In this document: positions 25,510-34,216 of the stretch, piece by piece
How the letters are laid out: each line of letters begins with the position of its first letter
Position numbering within the stretch: position 1 is the stretch's first letter
Source of the DNA: Propionibacteriaceae bacterium
Lineage (GTDB): Bacteria; Actinomycetota; Actinomycetes; Propionibacteriales; Propionibacteriaceae
Length of the DNA stretch: 46,942 nucleotides
Direction of reading: 5' to 3'
NCBI GenBank assembly: GCA_031285845.1
Contig: JAITVK010000003.1
Coordinates: forward strand, 1-46,942
Position numbers and translations under genes: made by a program
The notes under the pieces: model-generated
What the model was told of the DNA's origin: nothing
Databases searched by the model: none
Seen by the model: only the letters and a program-made list of their open reading frames with translations

Positions 25510-26516
25510 GGGTAGCCGTCAGGATTGGTCGACTGCCAGCGCCACGAGTCGCGACAGGCGTCAAGAATCGTGTGCGTGGCCTGCCAGTTCAGGTCACGAC
25601 CCGCCTTGGCCGGTGAGCAGTACATGGCTGCGACGTCGCCGGGGCGCCGAGGCGCAATCTGGTAGGGGATCGGATGCCCGCAGGCTTGCTCGAAGGCGGA
25701 GATCAATTGCAGGACGGATGTCCCCTGCCCTGTGCCCAAGTTGTAGGTCGCGACCCCAGGGCTCAGGTGGTTCAGCGCGGCGAGGTGGCCTTGCGCCAAG
25801 TCCATGACGTGGATGTAGTCGCGAACCCCGGTGCCGTCGATGGTGTCATAGTCGTCACCGAAGACGTTGACTCGGTTGCGCCGTCCGGCGGCGACTTGGG
25901 CGACGTAAGGCATGAGGTTGTTCGGGATGCCGGCCGGATCCTCGCCGATGAGTCCGGATTCGTGGGCGCCGACGGGGTTGAAATAGCGCAACAGCGAGAA
26001 TTGCCAACTCGGGTCCGTGTGGGCCACGTCCCGTAGGATCTGCTCGATCATGGCCTTTGTCCAGCCGTAGGGGCTGGAGATCCCGATCCCTGATCGACTG
26101 GACTCCGTCAAGGGCAGGGTTTCGGGGTCACCGTAGACGGTGGCCGAGGAGCTGAAGATGAGGCGGCGGATCTGAGTGGCTTCCATGACTTTCAGCAGCG
26201 ACAGTGTGGCGTTGATGTTGGTGTCGTAATAAAGGGCCGGTTCGGCCACGGACTGTCCGACGGCTTTGAGCCCCGCCAGATGGATGACGGCCTCAGGGTG
26301 GGTGTCTTCAACGATCTTGAGCAGACGGTCGGTGTCGCGCAGGTCGCTGTGGTGGAACACCACCGGTGCGCTGATGATCGACTCGACCCGGTCGATCGCC
26401 GAATGGCGGGAGTTGCTCAGGTCGTCGACCACGATCGATTGATGTCCGTTGGCCGCCAGGGCGACGATGATGTGCGTGCCGATGTAGCCGGCTCCGCCGG
26501 TGAGAAGAATGCGCAT
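25503..26516 (-). CDS. galE: UDP-glucose 4-epimerase
   Basis: 337 residues from ATG 26516, chosen because it begins directly with the Rossmann motif MRILLTGGAGYIGTH; the longer frame adds 60 residues of unrelated upstream sequence. The enzyme interconverts UDP-glucose and UDP-galactose with tightly bound NAD. Active-site features are SSSATVYGDP (Ser about 124) and SPYGWTK (Tyr150, Lys154), plus FNPVGAHESGLIGEDP and GTGVRDYIHVMDLA, all standard. It provides UDP-galactose for the glycan or allows galactose use. Its upstream region (26517-26695) is A/T-rich and shared with the divergent DUF937 gene. Confidence 0.95.
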   Translation of the reverse strand: MRILLTGGAGYIGTHIIVALAANGHQSIVVDDLSNSRHSAIDRVESIISAPVVFHHSDLRDTDRLLKIVEDTHPEAVIHLAGLKAVGQSVAEPALYYDTNINATLSLLKVMEATQIRRLIFSSSATVYGDPETLPLTESSRSGIGISSPYGWTKAMIEQILRDVAHTDPSWQFSLLRYFNPVGAHESGLIGEDPAGIPNNLMPYVAQVAAGRRNRVNVFGDDYDTIDGTGVRDYIHVMDLAQGHLAALNHLSPGVATYNLGTGQGTSVLQLISAFEQACGHPIPYQIAPRRPGDVAAMYCSPAKAGRDLNWQATHTILDACRDSWRWQSTNPDGYPA

Positions 26517-26591
26517 GGCCACTACCTTACTCGGCGTGATCGTGCGCAGGATGAGTTGTCGGATGAACCACCATAACATGTATCTCATAAC

Positions 26592-26608
26592 GATTTCGTT
26601 AAGAAATC
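26592..26608. promoter_or_regulatory. Inverted repeat in the galE / DUF937 divergent promoter region
   Basis: GATTTC, five bases, GAAATC, inside an unusually A/T-rich stretch (about 26570-26640). It could be an operator, but no regulator family can be named. Confidence 0.25.
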
Positions 26609-26695
26609 TGAATAATAGGTTGCACTGAGCCCCAATTATGATGCAGACTTGATCCGCCGGTGCGATCTGATTGTCGCCGCGGCGAAAGGAGCACA

Positions 26696-27367
26696 ATGAG
26701 CGCGATCACAGACATTCTCGGCCAATTGCCTTTGGGTGATTTGGCGAGCAAACTCGGCGTCAGCGAGAGTCAAGCCAAGTCGGCCTCGACTGAGGTCATC
26801 ACGTCCCTGCTCGGAGGCATGACTGCCAACGCTCAGGACTCAGGTGGTGAGCAGTCGCTGGCCACAGCGCTGACCGGCCACGTCGCCTCAGGACAATCCT
26901 TCGCCGCTGACGGAGTCAAACTCGATGACCTCGACACCGATGATGGCGGAAAGATCGTTCAGCACGCATTGGGAGCCGACACCGCCAAGACGGCCGCCGC
27001 GATCTCGCAGAAGACCGGCACGGATCAGTCGCTGCTGCAGAAACTGCTGCCGATGTTGGCTCCAGTGGTGCTGGGCTACATCGCGCAGCAGGCGATGCCG
27101 AACGCCGCCGGGGCGAACCAGGGCGGGGCCAATGCGGCCTCCCTGCTGGGCGGGCTACTCGGTGGCGGCTCGTCCGCGGGCGGCAACGTCGTGGGGTCGT
27201 TGGTCGGCGGACTGCTCGGCGGTGGATCGGCCAACTCTGCTGGCGGTGGATTGGGATCGCTGCTCGGCGGGTTGCTGGGCGGTGCCACGGGTGGCAAGGC
27301 GACGACCACCAAGCCCCAGTCGGGGTCAGGCGGAGTCCTCGGCGGGCTTCTCGACTCCATTTTCTGA
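26696..27367 (+). CDS. DUF937 (YidB-like) family protein with a glycine-rich tail
   Basis: 223 residues from ATG 26696, which has GAAAGGAG immediately upstream. Residues 1-135 form an all-helical DUF937 domain (ITDILGQLPLGDLASKLG, VITSLLGGMTANAQ, SLLQKLLPMLAPVVLGYIA). From about 140 the chain is a repeat of LLGGLLGGGS-type units, a low-complexity hydrophobic/glycine tail. The biochemical role of DUF937 is not established. No signal peptide or membrane helix is clear. It is monocistronic, divergent from galE. Amyloid-like or oligomeric assembly of the tail is conceivable but speculative. Confidence 0.82.
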   Translation: MSAITDILGQLPLGDLASKLGVSESQAKSASTEVITSLLGGMTANAQDSGGEQSLATALTGHVASGQSFAADGVKLDDLDTDDGGKIVQHALGADTAKTAAAISQKTGTDQSLLQKLLPMLAPVVLGYIAQQAMPNAAGANQGGANAASLLGGLLGGGSSAGGNVVGSLVGGLLGGGSANSAGGGLGSLLGGLLGGATGGKATTTKPQSGSGGVLGGLLDSIF

Positions 27368-27480
27368 CCGACAGCCGTCACAAAGACAACTGAATGTTCT
27401 CGCCTCAGACTGGATGTCATGGCTAAATCGGTGCGAAATCGTGTGAATTGCTGTATATCACTGCAATGACGTGCTAATCT

Positions 27481-27637
27481 GAGGCCACTGGTTCTCCTGG
27501 CAGCATGATGCCAGGCAGACAGGTCGATGAAGCATAAGAGTTGGAGCATTCCCCGTTGCCCCGACTCGTCCGATGAAAGTCGGATTCTCCCACCCCGGAT
27601 GGTGGCGGTTTCCCCAAGCCGCCACCATCATTATTTT
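27481..27637 (+). ncRNA. Candidate C-rich small RNA (6C-like)
   Basis: No ORF is convincing in 27368-27677, yet it ends in a strong terminator. Upstream are three local hairpins (CCTGGCA/TGCCAGG at 27496-27515; TCCGA/TCGGA at 27570-27584; the terminal GGTGGCGG stem) and exposed runs of CCCC at 27551-27554, 27559-27562, 27593-27596 and in the terminator loop. Two C-rich unpaired regions with this end hairpin resemble the actinobacterial 6C RNA. A TAATCT box near 27476 could be its promoter. The start is approximate and the assignment is from memory of the motif. Confidence 0.4.
27598..27637 (+). terminator. Intrinsic terminator of the candidate small RNA
   Basis: A perfect 11-bp stem (GATGGTGGCGG / CCGCCACCATC) with a 10-nt loop containing CCCC is followed by ATTATTTT. 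It is 230 nt after the DUF937 stop, which is far for that gene alone. Confidence 0.75.
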
Positions 27638-27665
27638 CCGGCTGTGTCGCAGCACAGTCCTGGGT

Positions 27666-27671
27666 TAAGGT
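27666..27671 (+). promoter_or_regulatory. -10 box of a probable leaderless promoter (M20 dipeptidase)
   Basis: TAAGGT ends six bases before the ATG at 27678, giving a transcript that should begin at the start codon. Confidence 0.5.
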
Positions 27672-27677
27672 AGGGGC

Positions 27678-28982
27678 ATGACCCTATCTGACCAACTTCT
27701 CACCGACCTCGCGCGCCTGGTGGAGATCCCGTCGATCTCAGCCCAGCCAGAACACGCCGACGACGTCCAACGTAGCGCCCATCGTGTGGCCCAGATGCTG
27801 ACCGAGGTCGGCTGTCCTGACGTACGAGTCCTGCCCGGTCCTGCAGCAGGAGTCATCGCCCGGTTCCCGGCCCCCGCCGGTGCGCCGACCATCTGCTTCT
27901 ACAGCCATCATGACGTTCAACCGGTGACCGATCTGGAGACCTGGGTCCATGAGCCGTTGGCCGTGACACAGGTGGGGGATCGGTTGTTCGGGCGCGGCTG
28001 CGCCGACGACAAAGGCGGGATCGCCGTGCATCTGGCGACCTTGCGCGCCTTCGACGGTGTCCCGCCAGTCGGGGTGACCTTGTTCATCGAAGGCGAGGAG
28101 GAGGTGGGCTCGCCCCACATCCTCGACATCATCTCCGACAACGCTGAAGCTTTGGCCGCCGACGCTTTCGTGATCCTCGACTCTGCCAACTGGCAGGTGG
28201 GAGTCCCAGCCTTTACCACTAGCCTGCGCGGGGTTTGCGACGCCGTGATCGAGGTTCGTACCCTCGATCACGCCCTGCATTCGGGACAGTTCGGTGGCGT
28301 GGCTCCAGACGCGCTCACCGCTCTGTGTCGACTCTTGGCCACGCTGCATACCGACGAGGGTGACGTCGCGATCGACGGCCTGACCGTGTCCGAGCACTTC
28401 GACGTTCAGTACGACGACCAGGCGATTCGGACTGAGGCTGGCCTGCTCGACGGGGTGCGCCCAATCGGCACTGGGTCCGTGGCCGATCGGTTGTGGGCCA
28501 AACCGTCGGCCACCGTGATCGGTGTCGACACCGTTCCGATCGCCGAGTCGTCGAACACCCTGCTGGCCTCGGCACAGGCCCGCGTCAGCCTCAGAGTGCC
28601 ACCGGGGATGACCGCTGAGGCCGCACTGGACGCCTTGGTCGCGCACTGTGAGAGTCACGCCCCATGGGGTGCTCACGTCGAGGTGACGAGGGGCTCGGCC
28701 GGAAACTCTGGGCAGGTCCGCGCCGATGGGCCTTTGGCTCAGGCGGGCATGGTGGCGTACAAGCAGGCCTTCGGTGTCACTCCGGTCATGATCGGTCAAG
28801 GCGGTGCGATTCCCCTGGTCGGTGAGCTCCAAGCAGCCTTCCCGGACGCCGAGTTCTTGGTGACGGGCATCGCGGACCCCGATTCGCGCATGCACGCTCC
28901 CAACGAATCGGTCAGCCTGTCGGATCTGGAGCGTACGGTGGAAGCTCAGGTGGACTTCATCCGACGGGTGGCCGGCGCCTGA
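27678..28982 (+). CDS. M20 family metallodipeptidase
   Basis: 434 residues, the usual length for M20 dipeptidases. Two-zinc active-site segments are visible: CFYSHHDVQP (His and Asp, near 78), RGCADDKGG (bridging Asp, near 109), FIEGEEEVGSPH (the catalytic Glu and the metal Glu, near 140), VILDSANW and, near the C-terminus, DSRMHAPNESV (last metal His). A dimerisation/lid domain sits between (about 185-320). It should cleave dipeptides or related amides in the cytoplasm. It is probably transcribed alone from a leaderless promoter; purF follows after 52 nt with its own -10 box. Confidence 0.9.
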   Translation: MTLSDQLLTDLARLVEIPSISAQPEHADDVQRSAHRVAQMLTEVGCPDVRVLPGPAAGVIARFPAPAGAPTICFYSHHDVQPVTDLETWVHEPLAVTQVGDRLFGRGCADDKGGIAVHLATLRAFDGVPPVGVTLFIEGEEEVGSPHILDIISDNAEALAADAFVILDSANWQVGVPAFTTSLRGVCDAVIEVRTLDHALHSGQFGGVAPDALTALCRLLATLHTDEGDVAIDGLTVSEHFDVQYDDQAIRTEAGLLDGVRPIGTGSVADRLWAKPSATVIGVDTVPIAESSNTLLASAQARVSLRVPPGMTAEAALDALVAHCESHAPWGAHVEVTRGSAGNSGQVRADGPLAQAGMVAYKQAFGVTPVMIGQGGAIPLVGELQAAFPDAEFLVTGIADPDSRMHAPNESVSLSDLERTVEAQVDFIRRVAGA

Positions 28983-29019
28983 AACGCGGATGAGGATCGG
29001 GGCGACTGGTTTTGGTGGG

Positions 29020-29025
29020 TAAGGT
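29020..29025 (+). promoter_or_regulatory. -10 box for purF-purM
   Basis: TAAGGT is followed at six bases by an in-frame GTG (29032) and then the ATG (29035), so the pur transcript is probably leaderless or nearly so. Confidence 0.45.
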
Positions 29026-29034
29026 GTGACTGTG

Positions 29035-30540
29035 ATGGACCTCGATCCTGGTGATGACGACCAGCCAAAAGACGAATGCGGGGTATTCGGAGTCTGGGCG
29101 AATGGTGAGGAAGTGTCGAAGCTGACCTACTTCGGTCTGTACGCGTTGCAGCACCGTGGGCAAGAGTCAGCCGGGATCGCCGTGGCTGACGGTGAGCGGA
29201 TCATGGTGTTCAAGGACATGGGCTTGGTTTCCCAAGTCTTCAACGAACCGACTCTCAACTCGTTGACCGGTTTCGCCGCGATTGGTCACACCCGCTACTC
29301 GACCACCGGTTCGACTCGGTGGGACAACGCCCAACCGACGTTCTCGGCCACCTCCTACGGCGACGTCGCTTTGGCGCACAACGGCAACCTGACCAACACC
29401 GACCAGATGCAGGCCTGGCTCGGTCGACTCGATCCTCGCCACGGGGCTCCCAAGACGCAGACCGACTCCAGCTCGGACACGGCCTTGTTGGCTCGTCTGC
29501 TGGCGCGCGAAGCTGGGCCATGCGAACAAGCCGCGCTGAGCATCCTGCCGCGGCTCGAGGGCGCCTTCTCGCTGGTCTTCTTGACAAAGGACTGTCTTTA
29601 CGCTGCCCGTGACCGCCACGGAGTACGACCGCTGTGTCTGGGGAAACTGGGCGATGGCTGGGTGGTCGCCTCGGAGTCGGCGGCGCTGGACATCGTCGGC
29701 GCGCAGTTCGTTCGCGACATCGAGCCGGGCGAACTGGTCGTCATCAACGCCGATGGTCTGAGATCGGTGCGCTTCGCTTCGCCGCAGCGGCGTGAGTGCT
29801 TGTTCGAGTACGTCTACCTGTCGCGACCCGACACTGTGCTGAACAACCGCCTGATCCACAACATTCGCGTCAAAATCGGCAAACTGTTGGCTCAAGAGTG
29901 TCCGGCGGCAGCCGACCTGGTCATCCCGGTGCCCGACTCGGGCACCCCAGCGGCGATCGGTTACGCTGCCGCGTCTGCTATTCCATACGGGCAGGGCTTG
30001 GTCAAGAACGCGTACGTCGGGCGAACTTTCATCCAGCCGTCGCAAACTTTGCGTCAACGCGGCATCCGGCTGAAGCTGAATCCGCTCAAACATGTCGTTC
30101 GCGGCAAGCGCTTGGTGGTCGTCGACGACTCGATTGTCCGCGGAAACACGCAGCGACAAGTCGTGGCGATGCTGCGTCAAGCTGGCGCCGCCGAGGTCCA
30201 TGTGAGGATCTCGTCGCCGCCGGTGCTGTGGCCGTGCTTCTTCGGCATCGACTTCGCTGACCGTCAGGAGTTGATCGCTCGCCAGATGGACGTGTCTCAG
30301 ATCGCGGCCTCGATCGGTGCGGATTCTTTGGGGTACGTCAGTTTGGACTCGCTGGTCGCGGCCACTCATGTGGCCAAGAATCGGTTGTGCCGGGCCTGCT
30401 TCGATGGTCGGTACGCGATCCCGGTCCCGCCGGGTCCGGCCGTCACGCTCGGTTTGGATGACCAGGGACTGGGTCAAGCCGTCGACAATCCTGCCATTGA
30501 GCCCACATCCCACCGCCTCGCGAAAAAGGAGACACGATGA
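29035..30540 (+). CDS. purF: Amidophosphoribosyltransferase
   Basis: 501 residues from ATG 29035; in-frame GTGs at 29026 and 29032 are alternatives. It catalyses the first committed step of purine synthesis, making phosphoribosylamine from PRPP and glutamine. The N-terminal nucleophile is Cys15 in DECGVFGVW, so the first 14 residues are a propeptide to be removed. GHTRYSTTG belongs to the glutaminase site. The PRPP loop is VVVDDSIVRGNT. Cysteines matching the [4Fe-4S] ligands of the Bacillus-type enzyme are present: RRECLFEYVYLSRPD, WPCFFG and CRACFDG. The stop overlaps purM (ATGA). Confidence 0.97.
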   Translation: MDLDPGDDDQPKDECGVFGVWANGEEVSKLTYFGLYALQHRGQESAGIAVADGERIMVFKDMGLVSQVFNEPTLNSLTGFAAIGHTRYSTTGSTRWDNAQPTFSATSYGDVALAHNGNLTNTDQMQAWLGRLDPRHGAPKTQTDSSSDTALLARLLAREAGPCEQAALSILPRLEGAFSLVFLTKDCLYAARDRHGVRPLCLGKLGDGWVVASESAALDIVGAQFVRDIEPGELVVINADGLRSVRFASPQRRECLFEYVYLSRPDTVLNNRLIHNIRVKIGKLLAQECPAAADLVIPVPDSGTPAAIGYAAASAIPYGQGLVKNAYVGRTFIQPSQTLRQRGIRLKLNPLKHVVRGKRLVVVDDSIVRGNTQRQVVAMLRQAGAAEVHVRISSPPVLWPCFFGIDFADRQELIARQMDVSQIAASIGADSLGYVSLDSLVAATHVAKNRLCRACFDGRYAIPVPPGPAVTLGLDDQGLGQAVDNPAIEPTSHRLAKKETR

Positions 30541-31595
30541 CTGAGCAGACAGCGTACGCCAAGGCTGGAGTCGACATTCGAGCCGGCGACGCGGCCGTGG
30601 AGCTGATGAAAGCTCATGTCGCCCAAGCCACTCGCCCCGAGGTCATCGGTGGCTTGGGCGGTTTCGCTGGACTGTTCGATCTGTCCGCCATTCAGCGGTT
30701 CCGTCATCCTGTGTTGGCGACGTCGACCGACGGCGTCGGCACGAAAGTGGCGATCGCTCAGGCGATGGGCGTCTACGACACGATCGGATTCGATCTGGTG
30801 GGGATGCTGGTCGACGATCTGGTGGTCGTGGGCGCTGAGCCGCTGTTCGTCACCGACTACATCGCCTGCGGCAAGGTCCATCCCGAACGGATCGCCCAGA
30901 TTGTCGCCGGAATCGCCCGGGCCTGCGCCGAAGCTGGCGCCGCCTTGCTGGGCGGGGAGACTGCGGAGCATCCTGGCTTGTTGGGGGGCGATGATTTCGA
31001 TGTCGCGGGCGCGACCACCGGGGTGGTCGAGGCTGACGATATCTTGGGGGAGCGTCGGGTCCAGATCGGCGACCAGGTCTTGTGTCTGGCGTCGTCGGGA
31101 TTGCATTCAAACGGATTCTCCCTGGTGCGTCAAGTCCTGCTCAACGAGGCGAAGATGAGCTTGGAGGCCGAAGTCGCCGAGTTGTCTATGACGCTGGGCG
31201 AGAAGTTGTTGACACCGACGAAGGTCTACGCCATGGACTGTCTGAGCGTCATCCGGGCGATCGAGGTTCACGCGATGAGTCACATCACCGGAGGGGGATT
31301 GGCCAACAACCTCGCCCGAGTGATGCCGTCGACTATGACTGCCCAGTTGGATCGGGGATCATGGACTCCCGATCCGATCTTCGCCTTGGTCCAAGACCGC
31401 GGCGGCATCAGTCGCTCAGATTTGGAGGAGACGCTCAACATGGGCGTGGGAATGGTGATGATCCTGCCACAGACCTCGGTGGCATCGGCGCGCTCGATCC
31501 TCAACCAGCGCGGCGTCCAGTCGTGGGTGGCGGGCGAAGTCTTCGCCCGAGGCGCGGGCGACCCAGCGGTGAGCCTGACCGGTTCCCACCAGTGA
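30537..31595 (+). CDS. purM: Phosphoribosylformylglycinamidine cyclo-ligase (AIR synthetase)
   Basis: 352 residues. It uses ATP to close the imidazole ring and form aminoimidazole ribonucleotide, the fifth step of purine synthesis. Characteristic segments: YAKAGVDIRAGDAAVELMK at the start, GGLGGFAGLFDL, LATSTDGVGTKVAIAQ (ATP site), MLVDDLVVVGAEPLFVTDYIA, ALLGGETAEHPG and SSGLHSNGFSLVR. ITGGGLANNLARVMP and MGVGMVMIL lie in the C-terminal domain. Its ATG overlaps the purF stop by 4 nt, so the two are translationally coupled. purF-purM-DUF3073 order is common in actinobacteria. Confidence 0.97.
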   Translation: MTEQTAYAKAGVDIRAGDAAVELMKAHVAQATRPEVIGGLGGFAGLFDLSAIQRFRHPVLATSTDGVGTKVAIAQAMGVYDTIGFDLVGMLVDDLVVVGAEPLFVTDYIACGKVHPERIAQIVAGIARACAEAGAALLGGETAEHPGLLGGDDFDVAGATTGVVEADDILGERRVQIGDQVLCLASSGLHSNGFSLVRQVLLNEAKMSLEAEVAELSMTLGEKLLTPTKVYAMDCLSVIRAIEVHAMSHITGGGLANNLARVMPSTMTAQLDRGSWTPDPIFALVQDRGGISRSDLEETLNMGVGMVMILPQTSVASARSILNQRGVQSWVAGEVFARGAGDPAVSLTGSHQ

Positions 31596-31655
31596 CGGCA
31601 CCCGGTCACGGGTGTCGGCTTGGCGTGGGTCCGGTTGAGCGGGTAACCTTGACCC

Positions 31656-31661
31656 TACGAT
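31656..31661 (+). promoter_or_regulatory. Candidate -10 box for the DUF3073 gene
   Basis: TACGAT with TTGAGC 15 nt upstream, in the 121-nt gap after purM. It would give a leader of about 50 nt ending in GAAGGAGG. Confidence 0.35.
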
Positions 31662-31716
31662 TACATTCCACACATTTGACCACGCGGGTTAGCCGCGAGC
31701 GAAGGAGGCTGACCCT

Positions 31717-31926
31717 ATGGGGCGCGGCCGTCAAAAGGCAAAGCAGACGAAGGTTGCTCGTGAGTTGAAGTATCGGTCGGTGTCGACTGATTTCGCTTCC
31801 CTGGAGGAGGAACTTCGGGGTAGTTCTGGTGGCACCATCCCAGCAGCGTATGCCGATCTCGCGGGTTCGTATTCGGATGATTCTGAAGACGATGAGACCA
31901 GAAGTTGGGACACCGACGAGGATTAG
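31717..31926 (+). CDS. DUF3073 family protein
   Basis: 69 residues. MGRGRQKAKQTKVARELKYRS followed by an acidic C-terminus (DDSEDDETRSWDTDED) is the signature of the small actinobacterial DUF3073 family, whose members usually sit beside purM. The protein has a strongly basic head and an acidic tail and is probably largely unstructured. Nucleic-acid or ribosome binding would fit the composition but is unproven. It has an excellent ribosome site (GAAGGAGG) and a candidate promoter of its own, consistent with high expression. Confidence 0.9.
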   Translation: MGRGRQKAKQTKVARELKYRSVSTDFASLEEELRGSSGGTIPAAYADLAGSYSDDSEDDETRSWDTDED

Positions 31927-31972
31927 TCGTACGGGTGCCCCCGGCGTGGTCACTGATTCCGCAGGAGGAGCA

Positions 31973-33109
31973 ATGGAACCCAAGACAGCTCGATTCGATC
32001 CAGCCGCCCTGATTTCTGGGTGGCGCTTCGTGACCGGACGGTCGTCAGATGACGCAGCGTCGGATCCCACAGTTGATTTGTCCACCGATCATCACCAGTC
32101 GGGGTGGTGGGCCCCAACCTGGGCCCCTGACCGGCTGCTCGAGGGCTATCAGACCTTGACGTACGACATGCCCGATCGGCCTCATCACGCTGACGAGGGC
32201 GACGGGCATCTGATCGCCACCTTGATTCGTCATCATCCGCCGCGTCAGCGTCGAGCCGTGCTCTACATCCACGGCTGGAACGAATACTTCTTTCAAGCCC
32301 ATGTGGCTCGGGCTTTCGAAGAGCTGGGGTACGACTTCTACGCCATTGATCTGCATCGCTACGGGCGCAGCCTGCAACCCGGTGAGATGCCCGGCTACAT
32401 GGAGTCTGTCGAAGAGTACTTTCCTGAGTTGGACGCTTGCGTCGAGCGGATCCGCGACGATCATTCTCAGATCCTGTTGCATGGCCACTCCACCGGTGGC
32501 CTGATCGCCAGCCTCTACGCCGCCGACCGGCCGAAGACTTTCGTCGGGGTGGTTCTGAATTCGCCCTGGATCGACATGCAAGGCTCCGCTCTGTTCCGCG
32601 CGCTCACCCCGCCGATCATGCGCGGCTTGGCGGTCGCGTCGCCAACCATGGCCTTGCCGATGAGCGAGAACGAATTGTACGGTCGGTCCCTTCACAAAGA
32701 CTTCTGTGGGGAGTGGGATTACGACCTCAGTTTGAAGCGAGTCGATTCTCAGCCGATCCGTCCAGGATGGACCCGCGCGGTTGTCAACGGGCATGACCGG
32801 GTGGGCGCTGGATTGCACATCGACTGCCCGGTTTTGGTTCTGACGTCGGCTCGCTCCTCGGCGCCGAAGCAGTGGTGTGATGACGTCATGACATCCGATC
32901 TGGCTCTCGACGTCGACCGGATCGCCGCGCGCGCCCATTTGTTAGGCTGGCATGTCACCTTGGTGCGCCTCAGTGATGGTTTGCACGACCTGTCTCTGTC
33001 GCGAGCCGATGTGCGGGAACGCTACTTCGACGAGATCCGGCGTTGGGATTTGGCGTACGTGCGCGTACGGGCGTGGCAAGACCGGGTCTCACGCGACCTT
33101 GATCAGTGA
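31973..33109 (+). CDS. Alpha/beta hydrolase (serine aminopeptidase/lysophospholipase-like)
   Basis: 378 residues from ATG 31973, which has AGGAGGAG just upstream; the longer frame overlaps DUF3073 and is not used. An alpha/beta-hydrolase fold is shown by AVLYIHGWNEYFF (oxyanion region, near 95-107), DFYAIDLHRYGRS and LLHGHSTGGLIAS (nucleophile Ser173 in GxSxG). Near the C-terminus, LSDGLHDLSLS probably carries the catalytic His. The layout resembles the hydrolase_4 group of monoacylglycerol lipase-like enzymes. No signal peptide. Substrate unknown. It lies 46 nt after DUF3073 and is probably in the same transcript. Confidence 0.85.
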   Translation: MEPKTARFDPAALISGWRFVTGRSSDDAASDPTVDLSTDHHQSGWWAPTWAPDRLLEGYQTLTYDMPDRPHHADEGDGHLIATLIRHHPPRQRRAVLYIHGWNEYFFQAHVARAFEELGYDFYAIDLHRYGRSLQPGEMPGYMESVEEYFPELDACVERIRDDHSQILLHGHSTGGLIASLYAADRPKTFVGVVLNSPWIDMQGSALFRALTPPIMRGLAVASPTMALPMSENELYGRSLHKDFCGEWDYDLSLKRVDSQPIRPGWTRAVVNGHDRVGAGLHIDCPVLVLTSARSSAPKQWCDDVMTSDLALDVDRIAARAHLLGWHVTLVRLSDGLHDLSLSRADVRERYFDEIRRWDLAYVRVRAWQDRVSRDLDQ

Positions 33110-33192
33110 GTCGATCGTGCCGATCTGAGCCTGGTCAGCCGGCGCCTAGTCGAGTCGTGACAGGTGGTCTTGCCATCTGGTCGGCGTCCGCG

Positions 33193-34062
33193 TCACTGTC
33201 CTGTGCTCAGGCTTTTCAGCGAGGCCAGCAGAGAGTCGGCCGAGATAGTCGACACAGCCCCGTTCTGAGCCTCGGATTGCAGGTTGAAGGAGACCTTGAC
33301 CCCGTTGACGTAGAAGGTGGGAGTGCCGTTGATTCCGGCCGCTGAACCCTCCTGCTCCATCTCTTGGACGAAGCCGCTGGTCTGCTTGTCGTCGTAGCAT
33401 TGCTGGAATTTGGTCAAGTCCGTGCCCGTGATGCCCGCCTCGGAAGCGAAATCTTCGCGCAGTTGAGCGTCGGTGAACCCGACGCCTTCCTCGGGCTGAT
33501 GAGCGAAGATAGCCGAATGGTAGGCCCAGAAGGCTCCGACGGTGTCAGCGCAGGTCGCCGCCATCGCTGAGCGTTGGGAGGAATCATTGTGGATGATCTG
33601 GTCTCCGACCAACGTGCGCAGATGGATCCGCAGCTCGACATCCCCCGACTGGCTCAGCTGGGCCAACGCGTTGCCGTAGATCAGCTCAGCACGACCGCAC
33701 CACGGGCATTGATAGTCAGTGTGCAGCTCAACGACGATGGCATCCGATTTCACCGATTCCGGGTTGACTGCGACGTACTTGGTCAAATACAGCGGTTTCG
33801 CGCTGGCGCTGGTCGACGGGGTGCCGCTGGCGGTGGGGGCAGGGGTGCTGCGCAGCGCGAGCAGCACAACCGCGATGGCGAGGCCGATCGCGATGATCGA
33901 CACCACAGTCAAGCCGACTTGGAGGGCTCGAATGGTGGTGTCGCGCGGATCGGCGGCGGGGGAGGGTGGGGTCGGATTGTCTGGTTCCCTGGTGTGATCA
34001 GCGCTGGCCAAGGATGCCTTGGTCGCAGGTGGGGTGGTTCCGGATCGCTTCACTTTGGCCAT
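33193..34062 (-). CDS. Membrane-anchored DsbA-like thioredoxin-fold protein
   Basis: 289 residues. A cytoplasmic head rich in Pro/Thr (1-45), one membrane helix (about 48-70), a Ser/Thr/Pro linker and an extracellular thioredoxin-fold domain. The redox motif is CPWC (Cys119, Cys122) in TDYQCPWCGRAE, close to the DsbA CPHC. The cis-proline loop GTPTFYVNG lies near the end, and a helical insertion between them contains two more cysteines (ATCAD and QQCYD). It should form or shuffle disulfides in exported proteins. Cys-rich secreted proteins such as that at 1-570 would be possible clients (speculative). The -10 box TACAGT lies at 34093-34088. Confidence 0.88.
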   Translation of the reverse strand: MAKVKRSGTTPPATKASLASADHTREPDNPTPPSPAADPRDTTIRALQVGLTVVSIIAIGLAIAVVLLALRSTPAPTASGTPSTSASAKPLYLTKYVAVNPESVKSDAIVVELHTDYQCPWCGRAELIYGNALAQLSQSGDVELRIHLRTLVGDQIIHNDSSQRSAMAATCADTVGAFWAYHSAIFAHQPEEGVGFTDAQLREDFASEAGITGTDLTKFQQCYDDKQTSGFVQEMEQEGSAAGINGTPTFYVNGVKVSFNLQSEAQNGAVSTISADSLLASLKSLSTGQ

Positions 34063-34087
34063 GGTTGACTACCTTCCTCGCAGCTTG

Positions 34088-34093
34088 ACTGTA
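34088..34093 (-). promoter_or_regulatory. Candidate -10 box for the DsbA-like gene
   Basis: TACAGT on the minus strand, 25 nt before the start codon, followed by GAGGAAGG as the ribosome site. The remainder of 34094-34216 shows only a weak 6-bp hairpin (34179-34195). Confidence 0.4.
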
Positions 34094-34216
34094 CCAGGTG
34101 GCCGACGGCCCAGGAAAACCCTTGTGAGCCCGCTATGCCTGTCCGGTGAAAAGACTGATCGTCGAAGCGGCTGATGATGTGGTTCACACAGAACCATTGA
34201 TATGGACGTGATGTTG

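Noticed and set aside
29167-30513. 448-codon open frame antisense to purF
   Set aside because: A shadow of a high-GC gene; purF motifs on the plus strand are complete.
34179-34195. TGGTTC/GAACCA hairpin as the terminator of the tRNA cluster
   Set aside because: Only six pairs and no T run on the minus strand.
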